DNA of 64,000 nt from Leucobacter weissii (GTDB lineage Bacteria; Actinomycetota; Actinomycetes; Actinomycetales; Microbacteriaceae): contig NZ_JAGDYM010000010.1 of NCBI RefSeq assembly GCF_017565745.1, positions 124,001-188,000 on the forward strand, given 5' to 3'. Below are positions 1 to 9,317 of this stretch, one piece after another. Within the stretch, counting starts at the first letter, position 1. Every line of letters starts with the position of its first letter. The position numbers and the translations under genes are program-made. The notes beneath the pieces are model-generated. The model searched no databases and was not told the origin of the DNA. It saw nothing but the letters and a program-made list of their open reading frames with translations.

Positions 1-1185
1 CCGCCCCAGCTCGGAGAGCACGAACCCGGCCACCGTGTCGTAGTCGCCGTCGGGGATGACGATCCCCGCCTGGTGGAGCATCTCGTCGGGGCGCAGGTCG
101 CCCGGCAGCGTCATCTCGGCCGCGGTGCCGACCACCCCGGCCCGTGCGCGGTCGTGCTCGTCGGCCACCTCGCCGACGATCTCCTCGACCAGATCCTCGA
201 GCGTGACGAGTCCCGCGGTGCCGCCGTACTCGTCGACCACGATCGCCAGCTGCAGCCCCTGCGCGCGCAGCTCTCCGAGCAGCTGGTCGAGGCGGATGGT
301 CTCGGGCACGCGCACCGGGTCCTCGGCGAGCGCCGCGACCGGCACCTCGTCGCGCTTCGCGCGCGGCACGGCGACCGCCTGCTTCACGTGCACCACGCCG
401 ATCACGTCGTCCCGGTCCTCGTCGATCACCGGGAAGCGGGAGAACCCCGTGCGGCCGGCGAGCTCGAGCACCGAGGAGGCCGGGGCGAGGCGGTGGACGC
501 TCTCGATGCGGGTGCGCGGGGTCATCACGTCAGCGGCGCTGTGCTCCGAGAAGCGCAGCGTGCGGTCGAGGAGCGTGGCGGTGTCCTCCTCGAGGATGCC
601 GGCGCTCGCGGAGTACCGCACCAGCGACGAGAGCTCCTGCGCGGTGCGCGTGCCCGAGAGCTCCTCCTTCGGCTCGATGCCGATGGAGCGGAGGATCCCG
701 TTGGCGCTGCCGTTGAGGACGAGGATGGCCGGCTTGAACACCGTGGTGAAGGCGCCCTGCAGGGGCATCACCACACGGGCGGTCTGGAGCGGGCGGGCGA
801 TGGCGAAGTTCTTGGGCACGAGCTCGCCGACCACCATCGACAGCAGCGTCGCCGCGACGATGGCGAGGGGCGCGCTGATGACGCGGCGGAACTCCTCCGG
901 GACGCCGAGGGAGCCGAGCGGACCGTCGAGGAACCCGCTGATCGCCGGCTCCAGCGTGTAGCCGGCGAGCAGCGTGGTGAGCGTGATGCCGAGCTGGGCG
1001 CTGGAGAGGTGCGTGGACGTGATCCTGAGCCCGTTGATCACGCGATCCAGTCCGCGTTGCCCGCCTTCGCGACGGCGCTCCAGCTCTCTGCGGTCGAGCG
1101 CGACAAGCGAGAACTCCGCCGCCACGAACACGCCCGTGCCGAGCGTCAGAACCAGTCCGATGCCGAGCAGCCACCAGTCGTTCAC
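1..1185 (-). CDS. CorC/HlyC-family CBS-domain membrane transporter (3' end outside window)
   Basis: The 395 visible residues start with hydrophobic DUF21/CNNM segments (about residues 1-190), including the family-typical stretches AAEFSLVALDRRELE and SSAQLGITLTTLLAGY. Two CBS-like repeats follow (about 205-330), with DVMTPRTRI and VVDEYGGTAGLVTLEDLVEE. The C-terminal CorC_HlyC domain is cut by the window edge. The family is linked to divalent cation (Mg/Co) efflux or tolerance, and the term hemolysin is historical. The start is a GTG at 1185; the frame is open back to a stop at 1237-1239, and no convincing Shine-Dalgarno is visible. It is divergent from kgd. Confidence 0.88.
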   Translation of the reverse strand, partial: MNDWWLLGIGLVLTLGTGVFVAAEFSLVALDRRELERRREGGQRGLDRVINGLRITSTHLSSAQLGITLTTLLAGYTLEPAISGFLDGPLGSLGVPEEFRRVISAPLAIVAATLLSMVVGELVPKNFAIARPLQTARVVMPLQGAFTTVFKPAILVLNGSANGILRSIGIEPKEELSGTRTAQELSSLVRYSASAGILEEDTATLLDRTLRFSEHSAADVMTPRTRIESVHRLAPASSVLELAGRTGFSRFPVIDEDRDDVIGVVHVKQAVAVPRAKRDEVPVAALAEDPVRVPETIRLDQLLGELRAQGLQLAIVVDEYGGTAGLVTLEDLVEEIVGEVADEHDRARAGVVGTAAEMTLPGDLRPDEMLHQAGIVIPDGDYDTVAGFVLSELGR

Positions 1186-1482
1186 GAGCCGTGCCGAACG
1201 CGCGGGTGGCGGGAGATATGTGCAGAATGCCGCGGTTCACCGCGGCCGGTACTCGGGGGGTCCGAGGGTCTTCGGGAGGGTACGTCCATGATTGGCGCAA
1301 GTCTAACAACAGAAGTCCGGTTGTCACCGGAGAATATGCCTGGCGTCCGGCGAACTTTCCCGCTGCCGCGATGGCGTGGGCGGTGGAGAAAGGGCGTAGG
1401 CTTGAGTGAAGCCTGCACGGAGCCGCATTCAGGCGCCCGGGTGAGAGACGATACCGGTCGACCACGACGAGAGGAAACCCCC
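1186..1482. other. Intergenic spacer between the divergent transporter and kgd
   Basis: This spacer of about 300 bp should hold both promoters. The only structure seen is a short inverted repeat, TCCGG-N6-CCGGA at 1316-1331. No confident -35/-10 pair and no small gene were recognised. Confidence 0.5.
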
Positions 1483-4400
1483 TTGGCTGAGAGCAGCGGG
1501 AGCTCTGCAGAGGAATTCGGCGCGAATGCTTGGCTGGTCGACGAGATGTACAAGCAGTATCTCGCCGACCCGAACTCGGTCGACCGCTCCTGGTGGCCGG
1601 TGCTCGAGAAGTACTCGGGCAGCGGCGAGGCGGGCGGTGCGACCCGTCCGGCCGGCACCGGAGCAGGGGCGGGCGCCGGAGCGGCTCCCGCAGCAGCGCC
1701 GACGACGGTTCCTCCCACCACCGCGGCGATCCCGGTGCAGCGCTCGCGCACCACGAACACCGCGCCGCGGCAGGCACCGGTTCCGGCCGATGCGCCCCAT
1801 GCCGCGCCGCAGACGGACGCGGTCCCCGTCGTAGACGAGGACGCGGTCACCCCGCTCCGCGGCATGGCGAGGACCCTCTCCAAGAACATGGACGAGAGCC
1901 TCACGGTGCCCACCGCGACGAGCGTCCGCACCGTCCCCGCGAAGCTGCTCATCGACAACCGCATCACCATCAACAGCCACCTGCGGCGCAGCCGCGGCGG
2001 CAAGGTGTCGTTCACCCACCTGATCGGCTGGGCGATCATCCAGACGCTCAAGGAGCTGCCCGCCCAGAACGTGGCCTACCAGGAGGTCGACGGCAAGCCC
2101 TCGATCGTCGTGCCGGCGCACATCGGCCTGGGCATCGCCATCGACCTGCCGAAGCCCGACGGCACCCGTTCGCTGATGGTGCCGGTGATCAAACGAGCGG
2201 ACGCGCTCGATTTCAACGAATACCTCTCGGCCTACGAGGATCTGGTGAAGCGGGCCCGAGCCGGCAAGCTGGGCGCGGCCGACTTCCAAGGCGGCACGAT
2301 CTCGCTCACGAACCCGGGCGGCATCGGCACCGTGCACTCGGTGCCGCGCCTCATGCGCGGGCAGGGATCCATCATCGGCGCCGGCGCGCTCGAGTATCCG
2401 GCCGAGTTCCAGGGCGCGGCCGACGAGGTGCTCAACCGGCTCGGCATCTCCAAGACCATCACGCTCACCAGCACCTACGACCACCGCGTCATCCAGGGAG
2501 CGGGATCCGGCGAGTTCCTCAAGGGGATCCATGAGCGCCTGACCGGCGGCAAGCGTTTCTACGAGGACGTATTCGCCGCGCTGCGCATCCCCTACAAGCC
2601 CATCCAGTGGGCCGGCGACATCCACGTCGACATCACCGGCCAGGTGGACAAGTCGGCCCGGGTGCAGGAGCTGATCAACTCGTTCCGCGTGCGCGGCCAT
2701 CTCATGGCCGACATCGACCCGCTCGAGTACGTGCAGCGCACCCACCCCGACCTCGAGATCGAGTCCCACGGCCTCACCTTCTGGGATCTCGACCGCGAGT
2801 TCGTGACCGGCGGTATCGGCGGCAAGCGCTCGATGCTGCTGCGCGACATCCTCGGCGTCCTGCGCGACTCCTACTGCCGCAAGATCGGCATCGAGTACAT
2901 GCACATCCAGGATCCCGAGCAGCGGCTCTGGATCCGCGAGCAGGTCGAGGTGCCGTACGCGAAGCCCGACCACGACGAGCAGCTGCGCATCCTCGAGAAG
3001 CTCAACGAGGCTGAGGCATTCGAGACCTTCCTGCAGACCAAGTACGTCGGGCAGAAGCGCTTCAGCCTCGAGGGCGGCGAATCGGTGATCCCGCTGCTCG
3101 ACGCGATGCTCATCGACGCCGCCGAGGACGGGGTCGACAGCGTCGACATCGGCATGGCCCACCGCGGCCGCCTCAACGTGCTGTCGAACATCGCGGGCAA
3201 GACTTACGGCCAGATCTTCCGCGAGTTCGAGGGCACCGTGGCGAAGTCCGGGTCCGGCGACGTGAAGTACCACCTCGGCACCTCCGGCGTCTTCACCGCC
3301 CCGAACGAGACCCAGGTGCCCGTGCACCTCGCCGCCAATCCGTCCCATCTCGAGACCGTGAACGGGGTGCTCGAGGGCATCGTCCGCGCGAAGCAGGATC
3401 TGAAGCCGATCGGCTCCTTCACCACGCTGCCGATCCTCGTCCACGGCGACGCCGCCATGGCGGGCCAGGGGGTCGTGTACGAGACCCTGCAGATGTCGCA
3501 GCTCCGCGCCTACCGCACCGGCGGCACGATCCACGTCGTCATCAACAACCAGGTCGGTTTCACCACGCTCCCGCAGGACTCGCGCAGCGCCGTCTACTCG
3601 AGCGACGTCGGCAAGGTCGTGCAGGCCCCGATCTTCCACGTCAACGGGGACGACCCGGAGTCCGTCGTGCGCGTCGCGCGCCTGGCCTACGGCTACCGGC
3701 AGAAGTTCAACCGCGACGTCATCATCGATCTCGTCTGCTACCGGCGCCGCGGCCACAACGAGGGCGACGATCCCTCGATGACCCAGCCGCTCATGTACGA
3801 CCTCATCGAGGCGAAGCGCTCGCCGCGCAGCCTCTACACCGAGGCCCTGGTCGGCCGCGGCGACATCACCGAGGAGGAGTACGAGCGGGCGAAGCAGGAC
3901 TTCCAGAACCGTCTGGAGCAGGCCTTCCTCGAGACGCATGCGGCGCAGACCGGCTCGATCCCGGTGGTGGATCAGAGCGGCATCACGAATCCCGCGACCG
4001 CCGAGCTGCCGGAGATCGTCGCGGTGGACACCGCGGTCGACCGCTCGGTGGTCGAGCGCATCGGCGACGCCCACGGCAATCCGCCGGTCGGCTTCACCGT
4101 GCACGCGAAGCTGCAGCAGCTGCTCAACAAGCGCGTCGAGATGAGCCGCTCCGGCGGGATCGACTGGGGCTTCGGCGAGCTGCTGGCGCTCGGATCGCTG
4201 CTCATCGAGGGCACGGCGGTCCGCTTCGTGGGCCAGGACGCCCGCCGCGGCACCTTCGCCCAGCGCCACGCCGTGTTCCACGACCGCGCGAACGGGCAGG
4301 AGTGGTTCCCGCTGCTGAACCTCTCGGAGGATCAGGCGCGATTCTGGATCTACGACTCGTTCCTCTCCGAATACGCCGCCCTGGCCTACGAGTACGGCTA

Positions 4401-5190
4401 TTCGCTGCAGCGCGAGGACGCCCTCGTGCTGTGGGAGGCGCAGTTCGGGGACTTCGCGAACGGCGCGCAGAGCGTCGTCGACGAGTACATCGCCGCTGCC
4501 GAGCAGAAGTGGGGGCAGCAGTCCTCGGTCGTCATGCTCCTGCCCCACGGCTACGAGGGTCAGGGACCGGATCACTCCTCGGCGCGGATCGAGCGCTACC
4601 TGCAGCTGTGCGCCGAGAACAACATGATCGTGGCCCGTCCCTCGACGCCCGCCAGTTACTTCCACCTTCTGCGGAGGCAGGCGTATGCCCGGCCGCGCAA
4701 GCCGCTGATCGTCTTCACGCCGAAGTCGATGCTCCGTCTGCGTGGGGCCACCTCGAGCGTCGAGGACTTCACGACCGGCCAGTTCCAGCCGGTCATCGAC
4801 GACGCGACCGCGGAGCCCGGCAGCGTCACCCGCGTGCTCCTGACCGCGGGCAAGGTCTACTACGATCTGCGCGGCGCCCTCGAGAAGCATCCGGATCCGC
4901 GCGTGGCCATCGTGCGCGTGGAGCAGTTCTACCCGATGCCTGCCGCCGATCTGGTGCGGGTGCTCTCGAACTATCCCGGTGCCGAGCTCGTGTGGGTCCA
5001 GGACGAGCCGGAGAATCAGGGCGCCTGGCCCTTCATCTCGCTCACCCTGGCCAAGCGCCTGGCGAACGACAAGATCCGGGTGGTCTCCCGCGCATCGTCC
5101 GCGGCGCCCTCGACCGGCTCCGCCAAGGTGCACGCGGTCGAGCAGGCCGATCTGATCCGACGCGCCCTGAGCTTCGAGGACGCCGGTTAG
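1483..5190 (+). CDS. kgd: Multifunctional 2-oxoglutarate metabolism enzyme (E2-E1 fusion, Kgd/OdhA type)
   Basis: The protein is 1235 aa, close to mycobacterial Kgd (about 1230). A short N-terminal segment (GANAWLVDEMYKQYLADP) is followed by an Ala/Pro/Thr-rich linker, then an acyltransferase-like E2 domain (about 120-370) with TYDHRVIQG (His about 334). The ThDP-dependent E1 part carries AHRGRLNVL (about 557), HGDAAMAGQG (about 653), INNQVGFTT (about 687) and RRRGHNEGDDPSMTQP (about 752). It oxidises or decarboxylates 2-oxoglutarate in the TCA cycle, normally with separate E2p/E3 subunits. The TTG at 1483 was chosen because GAGAGG lies just upstream and the N-terminus then matches the family. 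An in-frame GTG at 1441 is an alternative. Confidence 0.96.
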   Translation: MAESSGSSAEEFGANAWLVDEMYKQYLADPNSVDRSWWPVLEKYSGSGEAGGATRPAGTGAGAGAGAAPAAAPTTVPPTTAAIPVQRSRTTNTAPRQAPVPADAPHAAPQTDAVPVVDEDAVTPLRGMARTLSKNMDESLTVPTATSVRTVPAKLLIDNRITINSHLRRSRGGKVSFTHLIGWAIIQTLKELPAQNVAYQEVDGKPSIVVPAHIGLGIAIDLPKPDGTRSLMVPVIKRADALDFNEYLSAYEDLVKRARAGKLGAADFQGGTISLTNPGGIGTVHSVPRLMRGQGSIIGAGALEYPAEFQGAADEVLNRLGISKTITLTSTYDHRVIQGAGSGEFLKGIHERLTGGKRFYEDVFAALRIPYKPIQWAGDIHVDITGQVDKSARVQELINSFRVRGHLMADIDPLEYVQRTHPDLEIESHGLTFWDLDREFVTGGIGGKRSMLLRDILGVLRDSYCRKIGIEYMHIQDPEQRLWIREQVEVPYAKPDHDEQLRILEKLNEAEAFETFLQTKYVGQKRFSLEGGESVIPLLDAMLIDAAEDGVDSVDIGMAHRGRLNVLSNIAGKTYGQIFREFEGTVAKSGSGDVKYHLGTSGVFTAPNETQVPVHLAANPSHLETVNGVLEGIVRAKQDLKPIGSFTTLPILVHGDAAMAGQGVVYETLQMSQLRAYRTGGTIHVVINNQVGFTTLPQDSRSAVYSSDVGKVVQAPIFHVNGDDPESVVRVARLAYGYRQKFNRDVIIDLVCYRRRGHNEGDDPSMTQPLMYDLIEAKRSPRSLYTEALVGRGDITEEEYERAKQDFQNRLEQAFLETHAAQTGSIPVVDQSGITNPATAELPEIVAVDTAVDRSVVERIGDAHGNPPVGFTVHAKLQQLLNKRVEMSRSGGIDWGFGELLALGSLLIEGTAVRFVGQDARRGTFAQRHAVFHDRANGQEWFPLLNLSEDQARFWIYDSFLSEYAALAYEYGYSLQREDALVLWEAQFGDFANGAQSVVDEYIAAAEQKWGQQSSVVMLLPHGYEGQGPDHSSARIERYLQLCAENNMIVARPSTPASYFHLLRRQAYARPRKPLIVFTPKSMLRLRGATSSVEDFTTGQFQPVIDDATAEPGSVTRVLLTAGKVYYDLRGALEKHPDPRVAIVRVEQFYPMPAADLVRVLSNYPGAELVWVQDEPENQGAWPFISLTLAKRLANDKIRVVSRASSAAPSTGSAKVHAVEQADLIRRALSFEDAG

Positions 5191-5200
5191 ACGGGTACCG

Positions 5201-5968
5201 ATGCAGCAACAACCGCTGAGGCGCGCGCGGAGCTACGAGCAGGACGATGCCGCCGGCACCCAGATCGGCGGCATCGCCGAGCGCATCTCCGCGGCGATCT
5301 CGGTCGGGATGATCAGCGTCGGGGAGCGCCTGCCCTCGGAGGCGGAACTGGCGAACCAGTTCGGCATCGCCGTCGCGACGCTCAGGAAGGCGCTCGCGAA
5401 GCTCCGGGAGCTCGGGATCGTGGAGACCCGGCGGGGGCGCAACGGCGGGACCTTCGTCGTCCAGGCTCCCTTCCCGTCGGCGGACGCGCTGAAGGCCTCG
5501 CTGCGCGGCACGAGCCTGGTCGCGCTGCGCGACTTCTTCGACGAGCACGCGGCGATCTCGGGCATGGCCGCGCGCCTCGCCGCCGAGCGGATCAGCCCGC
5601 AGCAGCAGACCCGGCTCGCGGAGTTCGCGTTCCAGGCGCGCGAGGCCCGCGGAGCCCGCGAGACGGCGACCGCCGACAACAGGTTCCACTTCGAGATCGC
5701 CGTGCTCAGCCATTCGCAGCGCCTGCTCACGGGCGAGCAGCGCCTGCAGTCCGAGCTGACTCCGTTCCTCTGGCAGAGCGAGATCTGCCGCGCCTCGGCG
5801 CAACTCGTCTTCACGGAGCACCTGGCGATCGTCATGGCGATCGAGCAGCGGAACGCCGAGGAGGCGCAGAGCCGTGCGATCGCCCACGTGATGAACAACC
5901 GTCGCCTCGTCATCGAGGGGAAGCTCGCACTGGACCGCGCCTCCGCCGACGCGGAGGGGACGCCATGA
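5201..5968 (+). CDS. GntR/FadR-family transcriptional regulator
   Basis: The protein is 255 aa. Residues about 20-82 form a winged HTH of GntR type (GERLPSEAELANQFGIA, then TLRKALAKLRELGIVETRRG and the wing GGTFVV). A mostly helical FCD-like ligand domain follows (about 105-240). It starts only 10 bp after the kgd stop, with no terminator and a poor ribosome site, so some read-through from kgd is possible. Its stop overlaps the start of the Cache-domain gene by 4 bp (ATGA), so the two proteins are probably made together. Convergence with the amine-catabolic operon makes it a candidate regulator of that operon (inference). Confidence 0.9.
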   Translation: MQQQPLRRARSYEQDDAAGTQIGGIAERISAAISVGMISVGERLPSEAELANQFGIAVATLRKALAKLRELGIVETRRGRNGGTFVVQAPFPSADALKASLRGTSLVALRDFFDEHAAISGMAARLAAERISPQQQTRLAEFAFQAREARGARETATADNRFHFEIAVLSHSQRLLTGEQRLQSELTPFLWQSEICRASAQLVFTEHLAIVMAIEQRNAEEAQSRAIAHVMNNRRLVIEGKLALDRASADAEGTP

Positions 5969-6675
5969 GCCGGCGGCGGATCTCCGGGGCGGAGCTCGCG
6001 GAAGAGCTCAGGGCCTGGTTCGTCGAGCGATTCGAGCGTCTCGAGACCCTCGCCGGAGCGTTCACCGAGCTGCTCGCCTGCAATGCCTCCGGGCATCTCC
6101 AGCTCAACGACTCGACGCGACGCAAGCTGAAGGCCGTGGCCGAGGAGTTCCTCGCCGAGAACGAGACCGTCGACGGCTGCGGCCTCATCTTCGCCCATTC
6201 CGCACTCGGCACGGAGAACGGCGCGCTCGAGTGGTGGGTGCGCGAGGACGAGTCGCGTTTCGCACGCTACTCGATCGGCGTGGTCCCCGGCGCCGACCGC
6301 TACTACGACTACGAGCACCACGAGTGGTTCTTCCGCGCGTTCAACGACGGTCTGCCCGCCCTGGTCGGTCCCTACATCGACTACCTCGGCGTCGAGGCCT
6401 ATGTGGTGACGCTCACCGTCCCGGCCGTGCTCGAGGCGAAGCGCGTCGGGGCGATCGGGAACGACATCCAGGTCTCCGACCTCGGGGCTGCGCTGCTGCC
6501 GCTGCTCCAGAGCTGCGAGTCCGACGCCGTGCTGCTCGGCAGCCACGACAACGTCCTCATCAGCAACACCTCGCGGCTGCTGCCCGGCGAGTTCTTCGCA
6601 CCGAGCGGCACGGACTGGGCGAGCACACCGCTCTCGCCGGCCTCGACGGGACTGCGCCTCGTCCATCGGACGTGA
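5965..6675 (+). CDS. Cytosolic Cache (PDC)-domain sensor-like protein
   Basis: The protein is 236 aa with no signal peptide or membrane segment. The region about 60-190 resembles a Cache/PDC ligand-binding domain: YYDYEHHEWFFRAF, GPYIDYLGVEAYVVTLTVP and VGAIGNDIQVSDL give the usual W/F, Y-x-D and late Asp pattern of small-ligand Cache pockets. Cache domains normally sit outside the membrane in chemoreceptors and kinases, so a soluble stand-alone copy is unusual. The 4-bp overlap with the GntR gene suggests it senses the ligand for, or modulates, that regulator. The last 25 residues or so look unstructured. The role is inferred. Confidence 0.72.
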   Translation: MSRRRISGAELAEELRAWFVERFERLETLAGAFTELLACNASGHLQLNDSTRRKLKAVAEEFLAENETVDGCGLIFAHSALGTENGALEWWVREDESRFARYSIGVVPGADRYYDYEHHEWFFRAFNDGLPALVGPYIDYLGVEAYVVTLTVPAVLEAKRVGAIGNDIQVSDLGAALLPLLQSCESDAVLLGSHDNVLISNTSRLLPGEFFAPSGTDWASTPLSPASTGLRLVHRT

Positions 6676-6694
6676 CGCGGCCCCGCGAGGAGCG

Positions 6695-8176
6695 CTACAG
6701 CTGGAGGTCGTCTCGATCGACGCCGATCACCCGGTCGCCGAGGAAGAACCTGACGCCGTACTGCGGACCGTGTCCGCCGATGCCGCTCGTGCCCCAGAAC
6801 GACTGCCGGGAACCGTCGGCGAGATCCGACATGAAGGTGCCGTTGACGCGCACCTCGCCCGCCCGCAGCTGCGCCGCCAGGCGGAGCGCCGCGTCGGTGT
6901 CGGTGCCGAACACGTAGGCGTCGAGGCCGCCGCCCGGCGCGTTGGCGTGCGCGAGCGCCTCGGCATCGTCGGAGACGGCGTGCACCGTGGCCACCGGCCC
7001 GAAGAGCTCCTGCGTCGCGGCGGAGGCATCGAGACCCACGATCACGCCGGGGGCCAGGAACCAACCATCCAGATCCGGCAGGCGTTCGGAGGAGATCAGG
7101 CGGCCGCCGAGTGAGCGCAGCCGTCCGATCTCCTCGCGCAGACCGTCTCGATGCCGCTCGAAGGCGAGCGGGCCGACCTCGGTGCCGGGCCCCAGGCTGT
7201 GGCCCACCCGGAGCCGCCGGATCTCCTCTCCCATCGCCGCGACGAGCTCGTCGTGGATCGCCTCGTGCACCAGGATCTTGCCCGGCGCCTCGCACCACTG
7301 CCCGTTGAGACGGGTCATGCCCTGCACGAGCCGGGCCGCCGTCGTCTCGATATCCGCGTCGTATCGCACGATCGCCGGGTTGTTGGAGCCGAGCTCCATC
7401 TGCACGGCGGTGAGGTTCGCGGTCGCCGCCGACGCCACGGCGCGGCCGGCGGAGACCCCGCCGGTGAACGAGAGCGCCGCGACACGCGGATCTCCTGTCA
7501 AAAGGGCACCGACGCTCGAGCCGCCTTGGATCAGCTGGAACAGCGCGCCCGGCAGATCGCGCCGCCGGATCTCCGCGACGAGGATCTCGGCGAAGATCTG
7601 ACAGCCGCTCGGAGCGTTCTCCGAGGGCTTCAGCAGCACCGGGCAGCCGGCGAGCAGGGCCGCGGCCACTTTGCCCACCGTGGTGAAGGTGGGCGCGTTC
7701 CACGGCCCGACGACCACCGCGGGGCCGAGCGCGCGCCGCAGCAGACGCACCGGCCGCTCGTCGGACCCGAGCTCGACGGACTCGCCGAGCTCCTCCGCCT
7801 CGCGCACGGCCGAGCGCACGCGGTCGCCGAGCACGGAGGCGATGATCCGGGTGGTGGAGAGCGGCGCCCCAATGTTGAGCGAGTCCTGGACCGCGATCTC
7901 CTCCTGGCGCCGGTCGAGCTCATCGGCTGCCGCCAGCAGGAGTTCGGCGCGTGCGCGCAGCCCGACGGTCTCGGCTCCGACTCGATCGTAGAGGCGCCAC
8001 GCCGCGTCGAGCGCCCGCTCGACATCTTCTTCCGCGGTGGCCAGCTTGGCCTGGCGACGCTCGCCCGTGTTGGGATCGCACAGCGGCCGACCGCTGTCGA
8101 CCATCGTCGCCCACTCCCCCGAGATGAAGGATCGCTGTTCGATCACCGGGATCGACGCGCTGTTCGGATTCGTCAT
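6695..8176 (-). CDS. NAD(P)-dependent aldehyde dehydrogenase
   Basis: The protein is 493 aa from the ATG at 8176, preceded by GGAG at good spacing. An ATG at 8206 would add 10 residues but has no ribosome site. ALDH signatures are VVGPWNAPTF (nucleotide binding), the general base in MELGSNNPA (Glu about 261) and the catalytic nucleophile in NGQWCEAPG (Cys295). It is the last gene of the minus-strand operon, 46 bp after the alcohol dehydrogenase, and fits oxidation of the aldehyde made by that enzyme or the SDR to an acid. The exact aldehyde is unknown. It ends tail to tail with the Cache gene, with a 19-bp gap. Confidence 0.93.
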   Translation of the reverse strand: MTNPNSASIPVIEQRSFISGEWATMVDSGRPLCDPNTGERRQAKLATAEEDVERALDAAWRLYDRVGAETVGLRARAELLLAAADELDRRQEEIAVQDSLNIGAPLSTTRIIASVLGDRVRSAVREAEELGESVELGSDERPVRLLRRALGPAVVVGPWNAPTFTTVGKVAAALLAGCPVLLKPSENAPSGCQIFAEILVAEIRRRDLPGALFQLIQGGSSVGALLTGDPRVAALSFTGGVSAGRAVASAATANLTAVQMELGSNNPAIVRYDADIETTAARLVQGMTRLNGQWCEAPGKILVHEAIHDELVAAMGEEIRRLRVGHSLGPGTEVGPLAFERHRDGLREEIGRLRSLGGRLISSERLPDLDGWFLAPGVIVGLDASAATQELFGPVATVHAVSDDAEALAHANAPGGGLDAYVFGTDTDAALRLAAQLRAGEVRVNGTFMSDLADGSRQSFWGTSGIGGHGPQYGVRFFLGDRVIGVDRDDLQL

Positions 8177-8222
8177 GTCTTGCTCCACTCGTGTGTCGTC
8201 TGTCATCGGTACGCGTCGACGG

Positions 8223-9317
8223 TCACCACTCGACCACGGCGCGGATGGCGTCGGGATCGGCCATCGCCGCGAAGCCCTCGTTGATCTGCTCGAAGCTCCA
8301 GCGCGAGGTGACCATTCGGTCGAGCTGCAGCGCGCCGGCGCGGTAGTGCGCTTCGAAGCTCGGGATGTCGCGCGGCAGTTGGTTGGCGCCCATGTAGGCG
8401 CCCTGGATGCGCCGATCCCCCTCGATCAGCAGTTCGGCGTTCAGCGCGATGGCGCTCCCCGGGCGCTCCAGCCCGAGGACCGTGGCCACCCCGTTCGACG
8501 CGAGCATCTCGAACGCCAGTGCGGCGGTGGCCGGTGAGCCCACCGCTTCGAAGCTCTTGTCGACGCCGCCGGGGCAGATCTCGTGCACGCGGCGCACGAG
8601 ATCGTCGCCGGAGCGCAGCACGTCGGTGGCGCCGAACCCGCGCGCGCGCTCGAGCTTCTCGGGGTGCAGATCGATCGCGATGATCCGCCTGGCCCCGGCG
8701 ATCCGCGCGGCCTGGATCGCGGCGACGCCGACGCCGCCGCAACCGATCACCGCGACGGCGTCGAGCGGCCCGACGGCGGCCCCGTGCACCACCGCGCCGA
8801 AGCCGGTGGCGACGCAGCAGCCGAGGAGGCACCCCTCGGCGTCGGGTATGCCGTCGCCGAGCGGCACGGCCGCCGCCTCCGGGAGGAGGAACTGATCCGC
8901 GAACCCGCCGATCGATCCGAGCAGCTGGACCGCTCGCCCCTCGCCGTCGACGAGTTTGGGCCGTGAGCGCTGCCGCACCTGCGCGGCGCGCAGGCATTGG
9001 GCCGCGCTCCCGGCGACGCAGCGGGCGCACGATCCGCACGACGGCGTGATCGTGGCGATGACGCGCTCTCCGATGCGATGCGCAGAACGCTCGTCGCCGA
9101 CCGCGCTGATCTCGCCGATCACCTCGTGGCCGAGCACCGCGGGCAGCTCGATCGGCAGGGTGCCGTCGGCGTAGTGGAGGTCGCTGTGGCAGAGACCCGC
9201 GGCGAGGGTGCGCACCCGTACCTCGCCGGGGAGCGGGTCGTCCAGGTGCAGCTCCCGCAGCTCGAGCGGTGCCCCGGCGCGCAGCAGCACGGCGCTCCTC
9301 ACCGCCGTGCGGGTCAT
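8223..9317 (-). CDS. Zinc-dependent alcohol dehydrogenase (MDR superfamily)
   Basis: The protein is 364 aa. The catalytic zinc site is represented by GLCHSDLHYADG (Cys43) and GHEVIGE (His64, Glu65), and the structural zinc site by Cys94, 97, 100 and 108. The Rossmann motif is IGCGGVGVAAIQAARIAG. The reaction should be NAD(P)-linked oxidation of a primary or secondary alcohol. The ATG at 9317 overlaps the stop of the ferredoxin reductase gene (ATGA), so translation is coupled and the 22 extra upstream residues in the open frame are not used. In context it would oxidise the hydroxylated product of the P450 (inference). Confidence 0.93.
   Translation of the reverse strand: MTRTAVRSAVLLRAGAPLELRELHLDDPLPGEVRVRTLAAGLCHSDLHYADGTLPIELPAVLGHEVIGEISAVGDERSAHRIGERVIATITPSCGSCARCVAGSAAQCLRAAQVRQRSRPKLVDGEGRAVQLLGSIGGFADQFLLPEAAAVPLGDGIPDAEGCLLGCCVATGFGAVVHGAAVGPLDAVAVIGCGGVGVAAIQAARIAGARRIIAIDLHPEKLERARGFGATDVLRSGDDLVRRVHEICPGGVDKSFEAVGSPATAALAFEMLASNGVATVLGLERPGSAIALNAELLIEGDRRIQGAYMGANQLPRDIPSFEAHYRAGALQLDRMVTSRWSFEQINEGFAAMADPDAIRAVVEW

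Noticed and set aside
73-1482. Plus-strand extension of kgd upstream of the TTG
   Set aside because: The frame is open only because it is antisense to the CorC/HlyC gene. Kgd family length and the ribosome site place the start at 1483.
1429-5133. Very long open frame on the minus strand across kgd
   Set aside because: Its translation is rich in Arg, His, Asp, Leu and Val in the pattern of an antisense frame of a high-GC gene. kgd on the plus strand has all domain motifs.
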